A stretch of DNA of 64,000 nt from Paucibacter sp. TC2R-5 (lineage in GTDB: Bacteria; Pseudomonadota; Gammaproteobacteria; Burkholderiales; Burkholderiaceae_C). The notes below the pieces were generated by a model. The model was not told the DNA's origin and searched no databases. It worked only from the letters and a program-made list of their open reading frames with translations. The position numbers and the translations under genes were made by a program. Shown here piece after piece: positions 17,660-26,424 of the stretch (position 1 is the stretch's first letter; the number at the start of each line of letters is the position of its first letter). The stretch lies in the NCBI RefSeq assembly GCF_025717605.1, contig NZ_JAJIRQ010000009.1:62001-126000 (forward strand). Reading direction: 5' to 3'.

Positions 17660-19654
17660 TCAGTTCGCGGCGTGCAGAGCGTCGACCTCGGCGCTGAGCT
17701 CTAGCCAGCGCAGCTCGGCAGCCGCGAGTTCGTCGTGAATCGCCTTGAGGCGCCGGCCGGACTCGGCAATTTGCGACGGTGAAGCGGTGCCCGCGCCGAG
17801 TTGCGCTTCGACCGCCGTGCGTTCGTCCGCCAGCTTGTTCAACGCGGCGTCGATAGCGTCCATTTCGCGGCGCAGCGGTTTGGTCTGTTCGGCCAGTTTT
17901 TGGCGGGCCTGCCCGCTGATCTTGCGGTCTGTGGGCGCGGCTGCGGCTACTGGCGTAGCGGCAACAGCCGCGACGGGCTTGGCGGTTTGTTTGCCAAAGT
18001 TCTTGGCCGCAGCCTTGGCGGCTTCCTTGGCGGCCTTGGCGGCTTCCTTGGATTGATCCAGCAGCCACTTTTGGTAGTCGTCCAGATCGCCGTCAAACGG
18101 CGCCACCACGCCCTTGGCCACCAGCCAGAACTCGTCGCAGACCTCTCGCAGCAAGGCGCGGTCATGGCTGACCAGCATCACCGTGCCCTCGAACTCGTTC
18201 AGCGCCATCGACAGCGCCTCGCGGGTGTTCAAGTCCAGATGGTTGGTAGGTTCGTCCAGCAGCAGTAAGTTGGGGCGCTGCCAAACCAGCATGGCCAGCA
18301 CCAGGCGGGCTTTTTCACCGCCCGAGAGGCTGCCGACCTCTTGATTCACCATCGCGCCGACAAAGCGGAACTGGCCCAAGAAGTCGCGCAACTCCTGCTC
18401 CCGCGCGCCGGTCCCGCCGTTGGCCGCCATGTCCTTGGCCAAGCGCACCATGTGTGAGAGCGGGCCTTCATCGGGGCGCAAGACGTCCATTTCCTGCTGG
18501 GCAAAGTAGCCGATCGTCAGGCCTTTTCCCTCGGTGATCATGCCGCCCATCGCGCGCTGCGCGCGGGCGACGGTCTTCACCAAGGTCGACTTGCCCTGAC
18601 CGTTGGCGCCCAAGATGCCGATGCGCTGGCCCGCGAGGACCGAGCGGTTGATACCGCGCACGATCACGTTCTCGCCTTCGTCGGTGTCGTAGCCGCAGGC
18701 GACTTCGTCGAACATCAACATGGGATTTGGCAGGTTCAAAGGCTCGCGGAACTCGAACGAAAAATCGGCCGACGCCAACACCGGTGCCAGGCGCTCCATC
18801 CGCTCCAGCGCCTTGACCCGGCTTTGCGCCTGCTTGGCCTTGCTGGCCTTGGCCTTGAAGCGGTCAATAAATTTCTGCAGATGCTCAATGCGGTCTTGCT
18901 GCTTGCCAAACGCCGCTGCCTGCAAGACCATGCGCTCGGCGCGCATCGACTCAAAGGCGGTGTAGTTGCCGCCGTAACGCATCAGCTTGGCTTCGTCCAG
19001 ATGCAGGGTTACTTTGGTGATGGCATCCAAAAATTCGCGGTCATGGCTGATCACGATCAGCGTGCCTTCGTAGCGCATCAGCCAGGCTTCCAGCCATACC
19101 AAGGCGTCCAAGTCCAAGTGGTTGGTGGGCTCGTCCAGCAGCATCAGTTCGGCCGGGCACATCAGTGCGCGGGCGAGCTGCAAGCGCATACGCCAGCCGC
19201 CCGAGAAGCTGTTCACCGGCGCGTCAACTTGCGCGCCCTTGAAGCCCAGGCCCATCAGCAGCGCTTGCGCACGTGGACGGGCGTCAAACGCGCCTGCGTC
19301 GCTGAGCATCGCGTGGGCATCGGCCATCGCGTGGCCGTCTTCGGCGGCTTCGGCCGCGTCCAGTGCCATGCGGGCTTCCATCAGGCGGCGGTCACCTTCC
19401 AGTACATAGTCGGTGGCCGGCATTTCGGTCTCGGGCATGTCCTGCGCAACTTCGCCGACGGCCCATTGACGCGGGATATCGACCTCGCCCTTGTCGTTTT
19501 GCAGGCGGTTAGTCAGCATCGCAAAGAGGCTGGATTTTCCGGCGCCGTTGCGCCCGACCAGGCCGATTTTTTCACCCGGTTGCAGGGTGACGGAGGCGTC
19601 GTCGAGGACGACCTTGGTGCCGCGCCGCAGCGTGATATTGCGTAGCGTGATCAT
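17660..19654 (-). CDS. yheS: ABC-F ATPase, YheS type
   Basis: A soluble 664-residue protein with two ABC ATPase domains. Walker A motifs are GRNGAGKSS (about 34-42) and GANGQGKST; the signatures are FSGGWRMRLQLARAL and LSGGEKARLVLAML. An ABC-F linker (KAKASKAKQAQSRVKALERME) joins the domains, and there is a C-terminal charged coiled coil after an Ala/Lys-rich segment. No membrane domain exists, so this is a ribosome-associated ABC-F translation factor. The start overlaps the prmB stop by ATGA. Confidence 0.92.
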   Translation of the reverse strand: MITLRNITLRRGTKVVLDDASVTLQPGEKIGLVGRNGAGKSSLFAMLTNRLQNDKGEVDIPRQWAVGEVAQDMPETEMPATDYVLEGDRRLMEARMALDAAEAAEDGHAMADAHAMLSDAGAFDARPRAQALLMGLGFKGAQVDAPVNSFSGGWRMRLQLARALMCPAELMLLDEPTNHLDLDALVWLEAWLMRYEGTLIVISHDREFLDAITKVTLHLDEAKLMRYGGNYTAFESMRAERMVLQAAAFGKQQDRIEHLQKFIDRFKAKASKAKQAQSRVKALERMERLAPVLASADFSFEFREPLNLPNPMLMFDEVACGYDTDEGENVIVRGINRSVLAGQRIGILGANGQGKSTLVKTVARAQRAMGGMITEGKGLTIGYFAQQEMDVLRPDEGPLSHMVRLAKDMAANGGTGAREQELRDFLGQFRFVGAMVNQEVGSLSGGEKARLVLAMLVWQRPNLLLLDEPTNHLDLNTREALSMALNEFEGTVMLVSHDRALLREVCDEFWLVAKGVVAPFDGDLDDYQKWLLDQSKEAAKAAKEAAKAAAKNFGKQTAKPVAAVAATPVAAAAPTDRKISGQARQKLAEQTKPLRREMDAIDAALNKLADERTAVEAQLGAGTASPSQIAESGRRLKAIHDELAAAELRWLELSAEVDALHAAN

Positions 19655-20544
19655 GATGCGAGTAGGGCCTTTTCTTTTCTCAATGCTGCAGGGGTAACGA
19701 TTAACACTTGATAGTCTCCGGCCGATGTTGCCATCCAGGCCACTTCAAGCTGCGGGAAGGCAGCGTAAAAATATTCGCACTCATTGCCGATTTCCAGCAC
19801 CAGCAGGCCGTTCTCGGTCAAATGCTCGGCGGCTTGACTGAGCAAGCGGCGCACAAAATCCATACCGTCCGCGCCACCCGCCAGGGCCAGTTCGGGCTCG
19901 GCGCGGTACTCGGCCGGCAGGGCTGCCATCGCGTCCGCGTTGACATAGGGCGGGTTGCACAAAATCAGGTCGTAACGCGCAGCTTCGGCGGCCACCGGCG
20001 CGAAGCCGTCTCCTTGCAGCAAGCGGATGCGTTCGCCCAGCCCATGTTTGTCCACATTGATGCGGGCCACGGCCAACGCGTCGGCGCTCAAGTCGATTGC
20101 GTCGACCTGCACTTCGGGCCAAGCCATCGCGGCCAGCACCGCCAGCGAGCCGTTGCCGGTGCACAGATCGAGCACCCGCCGGGTTTTATCCGACAGCCAG
20201 GAGTCGATCGCCTCATCGGCGATCAACTCGGCGATCAGGCTGCGCGGCACGATGCTGCGCTCGTCGATGTAGAAGGGCACCCCCTGCAGCCAGGCTTCCT
20301 GTGTCAGATAAGCGGCGGGCTTGCGGGTGGCAATGCGCTGCTCGAGCAAGGCCTCAATTTTGGCCAAGCTTTCAGGGCTCAACTCGATTTGCTCATGCTC
20401 GTCCAGGCTGTCGAGCGGGAAGCCGCAGCTCCACAGCACCAGCCAGGCGGCTTCATCAAAAGCATTCGTTGTGCCATGCCCAAAAGAAACGCCCGCTTCG
20501 GTCAAGCGGGCGGCGCTTTGTTCAATACAGTCAATCAGCTTCAC
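19651..20544 (-). CDS. prmB: ribosomal protein uL3 N5-glutamine methyltransferase PrmB
   Basis: A SAM-dependent methyltransferase of 297 residues that methylates a glutamine of ribosomal protein L3. The SAM motif is [13 protein letters not shown], and the substrate-glutamine motif NPPY is at about 197-200. The absence of a peptide-chain-release-factor neighbour and the N-terminal helix favour PrmB over PrmC. The start is GTG and overlaps the dapE stop by GTGA. The next gene, yheS, also acts on the ribosome. Confidence 0.92.
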   Translation of the reverse strand: MKLIDCIEQSAARLTEAGVSFGHGTTNAFDEAAWLVLWSCGFPLDSLDEHEQIELSPESLAKIEALLEQRIATRKPAAYLTQEAWLQGVPFYIDERSIVPRSLIAELIADEAIDSWLSDKTRRVLDLCTGNGSLAVLAAMAWPEVQVDAIDLSADALAVARINVDKHGLGERIRLLQGDGFAPVAAEAARYDLILCNPPYVNADAMAALPAEYRAEPELALAGGADGMDFVRRLLSQAAEHLTENGLLVLEIGNECEYFYAAFPQLEVAWMATSAGDYQVLIVTPAALRKEKALLAS

Positions 20545-21686
20545 AGCAGTAAGTTCTCCAGCGTCAAGCGGTAAATATTCTTCAAAGGATCCAGGCTGTC
20601 GGCGGGCAAGTACTCGTCGATCTTGTGGATGCTGGCGTTGATGGGGCCAAACTCGATCACCTGGGGGCAGATCTTGGCGATGAATCGCCCGTCCGAGGTG
20701 CCGCCGGTGGTGGAGAGTTGGGCCGTGAGGCCAGTCTCTTGGCGAATCGCGGCGCAGACGGCCTCGCTCAAGCTGCCGACCGGCGTCAAAAACGGCTCGC
20801 CGCCCAGCGTCCAGTCCAGTGCGTATTCGAGGCCGTGGCGCTCCAGCAGCGCCAAGACGCGGGCCTTCAAGCCTTCGGGTGTCGACTCGGTCGAGAAGCG
20901 GAAATTGAAGTCCAGCACCATCTCGCCCGGGATCACATTCGTCGCTCCGGTGCCGGCGCTGATATTGGAGATTTGGAAGGTGGTAGCTGGGAAATATTCG
21001 TTACCCGCGTCCCAGACCATGCTTGCCAATTCGGCCAAGGCCGGTGCTGCTTGATGGACCGGGTTGCGCGCCAATTGCGGATAGGCCACATGACCTTGAA
21101 TGCCCTTGACCCTGAGCTTGCCGCTGAGCGTGCCGCGGCGGCCGTTCTTCAACATGTCGCCGACCTTGTCGACGGAGGTCGGCTCGCCAACGATGCAGTA
21201 ATCCAAGCGTTGGCCACGCGCTTGTAAAACCTGGCAGCAAACCTTGGTGCCGTCGATCGACGGGCCTTCCTCGTCGCTGGTCAGCAAGAAGGCTAGGCTG
21301 CCCGCATGATCGGGGTAAGCGGCGACAAATTCTTCCGTCGCGACCACCATCGCCGCGACCGAACCCTTCATATCGGCGGCGCCGCGCCCGTAGATGCGGC
21401 CGTCTCGGTAGCTGGGCACAAAAGGGTCGCTGGCCCAGGCGTCCAGCCGGCCCGGCGGCACCACATCGGTGTGGCCGGCGAACATCAGCACCGGCTCCTC
21501 GGCCCGACCTCGCTTGATCGCCCACAGATTGCTAACGCGGAAATTCTCCGGGCCGCTGTCCATGCGTTCGATCTCGAAACCGATAGCCGCCAAGCGCACG
21601 GCAATCAGCTCTTGGCAGCCGGCATCCAGCGGCGTGACGGACGGGCGCGCGATCAGCGCCTCAAGCAGGGCAAGGGTGTCGGACAT
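20541..21686 (-). CDS. dapE: succinyl-diaminopimelate desuccinylase DapE
   Basis: A di-zinc M20 peptidase-family enzyme of 381 residues that releases succinate from N-succinyl-LL-diaminopimelate in lysine and peptidoglycan synthesis. Metal and catalytic residues are in [12 protein letters not shown] (H72, D74), [10 protein letters not shown] and [25 protein letters not shown] is the lid/dimer region. It follows pilU by 26 bp on the same strand and works with dapC and dapD upstream. Confidence 0.96.
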   Translation of the reverse strand: MSDTLALLEALIARPSVTPLDAGCQELIAVRLAAIGFEIERMDSGPENFRVSNLWAIKRGRAEEPVLMFAGHTDVVPPGRLDAWASDPFVPSYRDGRIYGRGAADMKGSVAAMVVATEEFVAAYPDHAGSLAFLLTSDEEGPSIDGTKVCCQVLQARGQRLDYCIVGEPTSVDKVGDMLKNGRRGTLSGKLRVKGIQGHVAYPQLARNPVHQAAPALAELASMVWDAGNEYFPATTFQISNISAGTGATNVIPGEMVLDFNFRFSTESTPEGLKARVLALLERHGLEYALDWTLGGEPFLTPVGSLSEAVCAAIRQETGLTAQLSTTGGTSDGRFIAKICPQVIEFGPINASIHKIDEYLPADSLDPLKNIYRLTLENLLL

Positions 21687-21712
21687 GTCTTTTTCTTGTT
21701 ATTGAAGCGGCT

Positions 21713-22870
21713 TCAGTCCTGGCGCACGTCCAGGGTGATCTCGGTAAAACTGGCCTCGTCACTTGGCGTTGCTTCGGGCTGCTTGGCCGAGGGCTTGCTG
21801 GCACCGGGTGCGTCGTTTTGCAAGCGCCAGAGCAGATTGGTCGGCGAGTCGGCAAAGGCCAAGCCTTCTTCGCGGGTAATGGTGCCGTCGACAATCAGCC
21901 GCGCGAAATGCTCTTCATAAGTCTGCGAGCCTTCGGCCATGGATTTTTCCATCGCCTCTTTGACGCCGGCAAAGTCGCCATGCTCGATCAACTCGGAGAT
22001 CAGCTTGGTGTTGAGCAAGATCTCGATCACCGGGATGCGCCCGCCTGCCGAGGCGCGCACCAAGCGCTGCGACACGATGGACTTCAGGCCCGCCGCCAAG
22101 TCGTTCAACAAGGCCGGGCGCGATTCCGGCGTGTAGAAAGACAAAATCCGGTTCAGTGCGTGATAGCTGTTATTGCCGTGCAAGGTGGCCAGCACCAGGT
22201 GGCCCGACAGCGCGTACGAGATCGCCGCCGTCATGGTCTCGCGGTCGCGGATTTCGCCGATCAAGATGCAGTCGGGCGCTTGGCGCAAGGCATTCTTCAG
22301 GGCAATCTGCAGCGAGGCGGTGTCGCGCCCGACTTCGCGTTGGTTGACCACAGAGCGCTTGTTGCTAAATAGATATTCAAGCGGATCCTCGATGGTGAGG
22401 ATGTGGCCGCTCATATTCTGATTGCGCTGCTCCAGCATCGAGGCCAGGGTCGTGCTTTTGCCCGTGCCGGTGGCGCCGACCATCAAGATCAGCCCGCGTT
22501 TTTCTTGCACCAGCTTGCCCAAGACCGGCGGCAGATTGAGCTGCTCCAGGGACGGGATATTGTGTGGAATATGGCGGAACACGCCGGCAATGCTGCCGCG
22601 CTGGCGAAAGCCAGAAAGTCGAAAACTCCCGACCTTGCTGACCGAAACGGCCATATTCAGCTCGCCGGTTGCGTCCAGCTCGGCCAGCTGCGCGGGCTCC
22701 ACTACCTCGGCGATCAACTGGCGCGGCTGGGTGTGCGTCAAGACCTGGTCGGACAACTGCACGATCTGCCCGTTCAGGCGAATCAAGACAGGCATATTGG
22801 CCGACAGGTAAACGTCAGACGCGCCTTTATCCGCCATCAAGCGCAAGATGCGCTCCATGTTCCCTGACAT
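21713..22870 (-). CDS. pilU: PilU, type IV pilus retraction ATPase
   Basis: A hexameric PilT-like ATPase of 385 residues. Walker A is GATGTGKST (about 132-140). The Asp and His boxes are HILTIEDPLEYLF and HLVLATLHGNN, with GEIRDRETM as Walker B. The long C-terminal tail ending ASFTEITLDVRQD is PilU-like rather than PilT-like. It lies between dapD and dapE inside a lysine-synthesis operon, with no partner pilT in the window, so a PilT elsewhere is expected. Confidence 0.9.
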   Translation of the reverse strand: MSGNMERILRLMADKGASDVYLSANMPVLIRLNGQIVQLSDQVLTHTQPRQLIAEVVEPAQLAELDATGELNMAVSVSKVGSFRLSGFRQRGSIAGVFRHIPHNIPSLEQLNLPPVLGKLVQEKRGLILMVGATGTGKSTTLASMLEQRNQNMSGHILTIEDPLEYLFSNKRSVVNQREVGRDTASLQIALKNALRQAPDCILIGEIRDRETMTAAISYALSGHLVLATLHGNNSYHALNRILSFYTPESRPALLNDLAAGLKSIVSQRLVRASAGGRIPVIEILLNTKLISELIEHGDFAGVKEAMEKSMAEGSQTYEEHFARLIVDGTITREEGLAFADSPTNLLWRLQNDAPGASKPSAKQPEATPSDEASFTEITLDVRQD

Positions 22871-22906
22871 TTCTAGCCCTCGCTCAAGCTGGCGTGCATT
22901 TGAAAA

Positions 22907-23728
22907 TCAGTCGCGCAAGAGGTCGTTGATGCTGGTCTTGGCGCGTGTGCCGGCATCAACCTTCTTCACGATGATGGCGGCATACAGGCTGTACTTGCCG
23001 TTGTTCTTGGGCAGGCTGCCGCTGATCACGACCGAGCCGGCCGGCACGCGACCGTAAGTGACGGTGTCGAGTTCGCGGTCATAAATCGGCGTGCTTTGGC
23101 CGATGTAGACGCCCATGGAGATGACCGAGTTTTCTTCGACGATCACGCCCTCGACCACTTCCGAGCGGGCGCCGATGAAGCAGTTGTCTTCGATGATGGT
23201 CGGGTTGCCTTGCAGCGGTTCCAGCACGCCGCCGATGCCCACACCGCCGCTCAGGTGCACGTTCTTGCCGATCTGCGCGCAGCTCCCCACCGTGGCCCAG
23301 GTGTCGACCATGGTGCCTTCGTCGACATAGGCGCCGATGTTCACATAGGACGGCATCAGGATCACGTTCTTGGCCAGGAAGCTGCCGCGTCGGGCGACGG
23401 CCGGCGGCACCACGCGCACGCCCGTGGCGCGAATCGCCTCTTCGGACAGGCCGCCGAACTTGGTCGGCACCTTGTCGAAGAAGGTCATGTCACCGGCGCC
23501 CATCAAGCGGTTGTCGTTCAGACGGAAGGACAGGAGCACCGCCTTCTTGACCCATTGATGCACGACCCATTGGCCCACCGACTGGCGCTCGGCGACGCGC
23601 AGGCGGCCGGCGTCCAGCTCGGCCATCACCTGTTCAACCGCTTCGCGCACTTCGGGTGCATTGGCAGCATTGATGGAGGCGCGACCTTCCCAGGCCAGGT
23701 CGATGGTGGATTGCAATGGATGGGTCAT
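22907..23728 (-). CDS. dapD: tetrahydrodipicolinate N-succinyltransferase DapD
   Basis: A trimeric left-handed beta-helix acyltransferase of 273 residues that succinylates tetrahydrodipicolinate. Hexapeptide-type repeats run through [29 protein letters not shown] and [26 protein letters not shown]. The ATG at 23728 ([16 protein letters not shown]) is the family start; the frame continues upstream into the dapC end but is not DapD-like there. It sits between dapC and pilU. Confidence 0.96.
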   Translation of the reverse strand: MTHPLQSTIDLAWEGRASINAANAPEVREAVEQVMAELDAGRLRVAERQSVGQWVVHQWVKKAVLLSFRLNDNRLMGAGDMTFFDKVPTKFGGLSEEAIRATGVRVVPPAVARRGSFLAKNVILMPSYVNIGAYVDEGTMVDTWATVGSCAQIGKNVHLSGGVGIGGVLEPLQGNPTIIEDNCFIGARSEVVEGVIVEENSVISMGVYIGQSTPIYDRELDTVTYGRVPAGSVVISGSLPKNNGKYSLYAAIIVKKVDAGTRAKTSINDLLRD

Positions 23729-23774
23729 GAGTCGGCTCAAAAAAGTCAAAAGAAAGTAGCGAAGAAGGGCAGGG

Positions 23775-25016
23775 TCAAACTTTGGGCGAGAAGGAATGGA
23801 TATAGGCCGCGATGCGCTCGGCTGCTTCCAAGCATTCGCTCTGCTCGGCCACCAGGGCCAAGCGGATTCGACCCGCGCCAGGGTTGATGCCATGCGCATG
23901 ACGCGCCAGCAAGCTGCCCGGCAACACCGCGACATTGTATTGAGCCAATAGGCCCTGGGCGAAAGCGACGTCGTCGCCGGCGTGAATATGGCCGGGAACT
24001 TCGGCCCAAAGATAAAAACCCGCGTCCGGCAGCGCGACCTTCATATGCGCTGCCAGCAGCGGCGTGATTTGCGCGAACTTGGCACGGTACTCGGCCCGAT
24101 TCGCGACCACATGGGCCTCATCGTTCCAGGCCGCCACGCTGGCCGCTTGCACGATGGGGCTCATCGCGCTGCCGTGATAGGTGCGGTAGAGCAAAAAGCG
24201 CTTGATGATGCTCGCGTCGCCCGCCACAAAGCCCGAGCGCAGGCCCGGCACATTGGATCGCTTGGACAAGCTGGTGAAGGCGATCAGATTGCGGAAGTCG
24301 GCTCGGCCCAGCTGGGCCGCCGCCTCCAAGCCGCCCAGCGGCGCGGACTGCGGCCCCTCTTCACCAAAATAGATTTCCGAATAGCACTCGTCCGAAGCGA
24401 TCACAAAGCCATGGCGGTCGGACAGCTCGAACAGCGTTTGCCATTCGCTCAGCGGCATCACAGCGCCGGTCGGGTTGCCAGGCGAGCAGACGTAAAGCAG
24501 TTGGGTGCGGCCCCAAGTGGTTTCGTCGATTTCGCTCCAGTTTGCGGCGAAGTTTCGCGCAGGGTCGCTGTTGGCAAAAGCCGTCTGCGCGCCCGCCAAA
24601 AGCGCCGCGCCTTCATAAATTTGATAGAAGGGATTCGGGCAAACGACGGTGGCGCCGGGGCGGCTGGGGTCGATCACCGTCTGAGCCAAGGCGAACAAGG
24701 CCTCGCGCGAGCCGTTGACTGGCAGCACCTGGCTGGCCGGGTCCAACTGCAAACCATAGCGGCGCTGCAGCCAGGCACAGATGGCCTCGCGCAAGACCGG
24801 CTCGCCGGCCGTGGCCGGGTAGCCGGAGAGTCCCTTCATCGCCCCCATCAAGGCGTCTTCAATCAACTTCGGCGCAGGATGCTTGGGCTCACCAATGCCG
24901 AGGCTGATCGGGCGATAGGCGGGATTCGGCTTGATGCCTGCATTCAAGGCGCGCAGGCGCTCGAAGGGGTAGGGGTGGAGCTTGTCCAGCAGCGGGTTAT
25001 ACGGTGCGGTTTTCAT
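23775..25016 (-). CDS. dapC: succinyldiaminopimelate transaminase DapC
   Basis: A class I/II PLP aminotransferase of 413 residues. The PLP lysine is K252 in [27 protein letters not shown] and the [11 protein letters not shown] motif place it in the DapC family used by Beta- and Gammaproteobacteria. It transaminates N-succinyl-2-amino-6-ketopimelate using glutamate. It forms dapC-dapD-(pilU)-dapE with its pathway neighbours. The ATG start gives [24 protein letters not shown], typical of the family. Confidence 0.94.
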   Translation of the reverse strand: MKTAPYNPLLDKLHPYPFERLRALNAGIKPNPAYRPISLGIGEPKHPAPKLIEDALMGAMKGLSGYPATAGEPVLREAICAWLQRRYGLQLDPASQVLPVNGSREALFALAQTVIDPSRPGATVVCPNPFYQIYEGAALLAGAQTAFANSDPARNFAANWSEIDETTWGRTQLLYVCSPGNPTGAVMPLSEWQTLFELSDRHGFVIASDECYSEIYFGEEGPQSAPLGGLEAAAQLGRADFRNLIAFTSLSKRSNVPGLRSGFVAGDASIIKRFLLYRTYHGSAMSPIVQAASVAAWNDEAHVVANRAEYRAKFAQITPLLAAHMKVALPDAGFYLWAEVPGHIHAGDDVAFAQGLLAQYNVAVLPGSLLARHAHGINPGAGRIRLALVAEQSECLEAAERIAAYIHSFSPKV

Positions 25017-25065
25017 CTATTTTCAGTACAAACTACAGAACAAACGACCCACGCGGGCCTTTTCG

Positions 25066-25491
25066 TCAAAGCCAATTCTTGCAGTCCGGCTGCCCGCAAC
25101 GGCAGGCCAGGCGCCCTTCGTGGTGGGTCAGGCCATAGTCCACGGTGATTTCGTCTCCCACAGCCAGGTTGCGCAGCGCGAAGAATTCGACCGCGCCGTC
25201 CTCTACCTGGATGCGCGCATTCGGAGCGCAAGAGTGGTTGGTGAAGCGCATTGCGTCGGCCGAGCAGGTGGCGTCGATCGCGCGGCTGGCCGACAACTCC
25301 ACCAACATGATGCGTTGACGCCCCTGCGCGCGGCGCCTGGCTTCGGCCACGCTGATCGCCTCGCCGGTCAGGGTGCCTAGTTTGGCGCCAAGCAGCACTG
25401 CTTCATCTGCAAACACGCCGTAGCCGTCGATGCGGCTGCGACGCACGCGAACTGCGGCGTCTTGATGGGCATCGCTGGTGGCGAAGGACAA
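25066..25491 (-). CDS. small SET-domain protein (predicted protein-lysine methyltransferase)
   Basis: A 141-residue protein that is almost entirely a SET domain. It has an N-terminal strand (VRVRRSRIDGYGVFA), the pseudoknot motif RFTNHSCAPNA (NHS at about 85-87), GDEITVDYG with the conserved Tyr (119), and a post-SET zinc triad (C130, C132, C137: CRCGQPDC). All residues for SAM binding and catalysis appear intact. The substrate is unknown. It lies between queF and dapC on the same strand with short gaps, so it is cotranscribed. Confidence 0.88.
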   Translation of the reverse strand: MSFATSDAHQDAAVRVRRSRIDGYGVFADEAVLLGAKLGTLTGEAISVAEARRRAQGRQRIMLVELSASRAIDATCSADAMRFTNHSCAPNARIQVEDGAVEFFALRNLAVGDEITVDYGLTHHEGRLACRCGQPDCKNWL

Positions 25492-25503
25492 GGGATCAGC
25501 CGA

Positions 25504-26220
25504 TCAAGCCGATGGGCCGTGCAATAGGCCTGACTGAAAGCCATGTGCGGGCAAGTCCACGCGCGGCAGCGGCTGCCAGCCTTTTTGGCGATGCTCGACC
25601 ACCACATTGGTGTAGATGCCGCCGCGCACATACCACTTGGCCGTGATGCGGATAAAGCGCGGGTCGGTCACCTTGACGATGTCGTTTAGGATCGTGTTGG
25701 TGACCTTCTCGTGGAAGGCGCCTTCGTGGCGATAGCTCCAGAAGTACATCTTCAAGCTCTTCAGTTCGACGCAACGCTGGTCGGCAATCATGTCGATGGT
25801 GAAGTGTGCAAAGTCAGGCTGGCCGGTGAGCGGGCAGTGGCAGGTGAACTCGGGCACCTGGAACTGGATCACATAGTCGCGCTCAGGTGCAGGGTTGGGG
25901 AACACATGCAGCTCTTTGCTCGGCTTCGAGGGCGGGTTGGGCGGCATTTCGCGCTGCTTGGGTGCCATGGCCATGCTGACGGCGGGGGGCTTTCCAGCTG
26001 CATTTCCAGCTGCCTTCCCTGCTGTCTTGCTTGCAGCCTTGCCGGCCTTGGGTTCTTCGAGCTTCAGCACTTTGCGGGTCTTGGCTTCAAGCTCCAAAGT
26101 CTGGCGACCCTTGCTGCCGGTCTTGGCTGCAGTTTTGGCAGCAGTCTTGACGGCGCCTTTGTCTTCGACTTTGGCTGCGCTTTTGCTGACGGACTTGGAA
26201 GGAAGGTTGCTCTTGGCCAT
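25504..26220 (-). CDS. queF: preQ0 reductase QueF (NADPH-dependent) with a long N-terminal tail
   Basis: QueF reduces 7-cyano-7-deazaguanine to preQ1 for queuosine tRNA modification. The unimodular catalytic core (about 95-238) has the nucleophilic Cys in [13 protein letters not shown] (C129), the acid Asp136, and GAFHEKVTN. The first ~90 residues are an Ala/Lys/Ser-rich low-complexity tail absent from typical ~150-residue QueF. Internal ATG codons at residues 83 and 85 would give the standard size, but neither they nor the first ATG has a clear ribosome-binding site. Confidence 0.93.
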   Translation of the reverse strand: MAKSNLPSKSVSKSAAKVEDKGAVKTAAKTAAKTGSKGRQTLELEAKTRKVLKLEEPKAGKAASKTAGKAAGNAAGKPPAVSMAMAPKQREMPPNPPSKPSKELHVFPNPAPERDYVIQFQVPEFTCHCPLTGQPDFAHFTIDMIADQRCVELKSLKMYFWSYRHEGAFHEKVTNTILNDIVKVTDPRFIRITAKWYVRGGIYTNVVVEHRQKGWQPLPRVDLPAHGFQSGLLHGPSA

Positions 26221-26307
26221 GGAATCAATGCAACACAGCTCGGCCGCTGGCGCGGCTGTGTCGGTGAGTAGAAAGGGGAGGCCGCGATGGTATCATCCAG
26301 GCCCGAT

Positions 26308-26331
26308 AAAGCGCCCGTTTGCGGCGCTTTT
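26308..26331 (+). other. hairpin in the queF-smc divergent region
   Basis: AAAGCGCC and GGCGCTTT pair around a 7-nt loop, followed by TGTG rather than a T-run. No (+) gene ends here, so it may lie in the smc leader. Its role is unknown. The rest of 26221-26424 shows no clear feature. Confidence 0.3.
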
Positions 26332-26424
26332 GTGTAAATAAATCAACGGCTTAGCAGCGGTTTTCGAAGTTCGCCCTGGCTTGAGAGGCGTACTTTTGAG
26401 GCTTGCTGTGGTGTTTTCGCGTCC

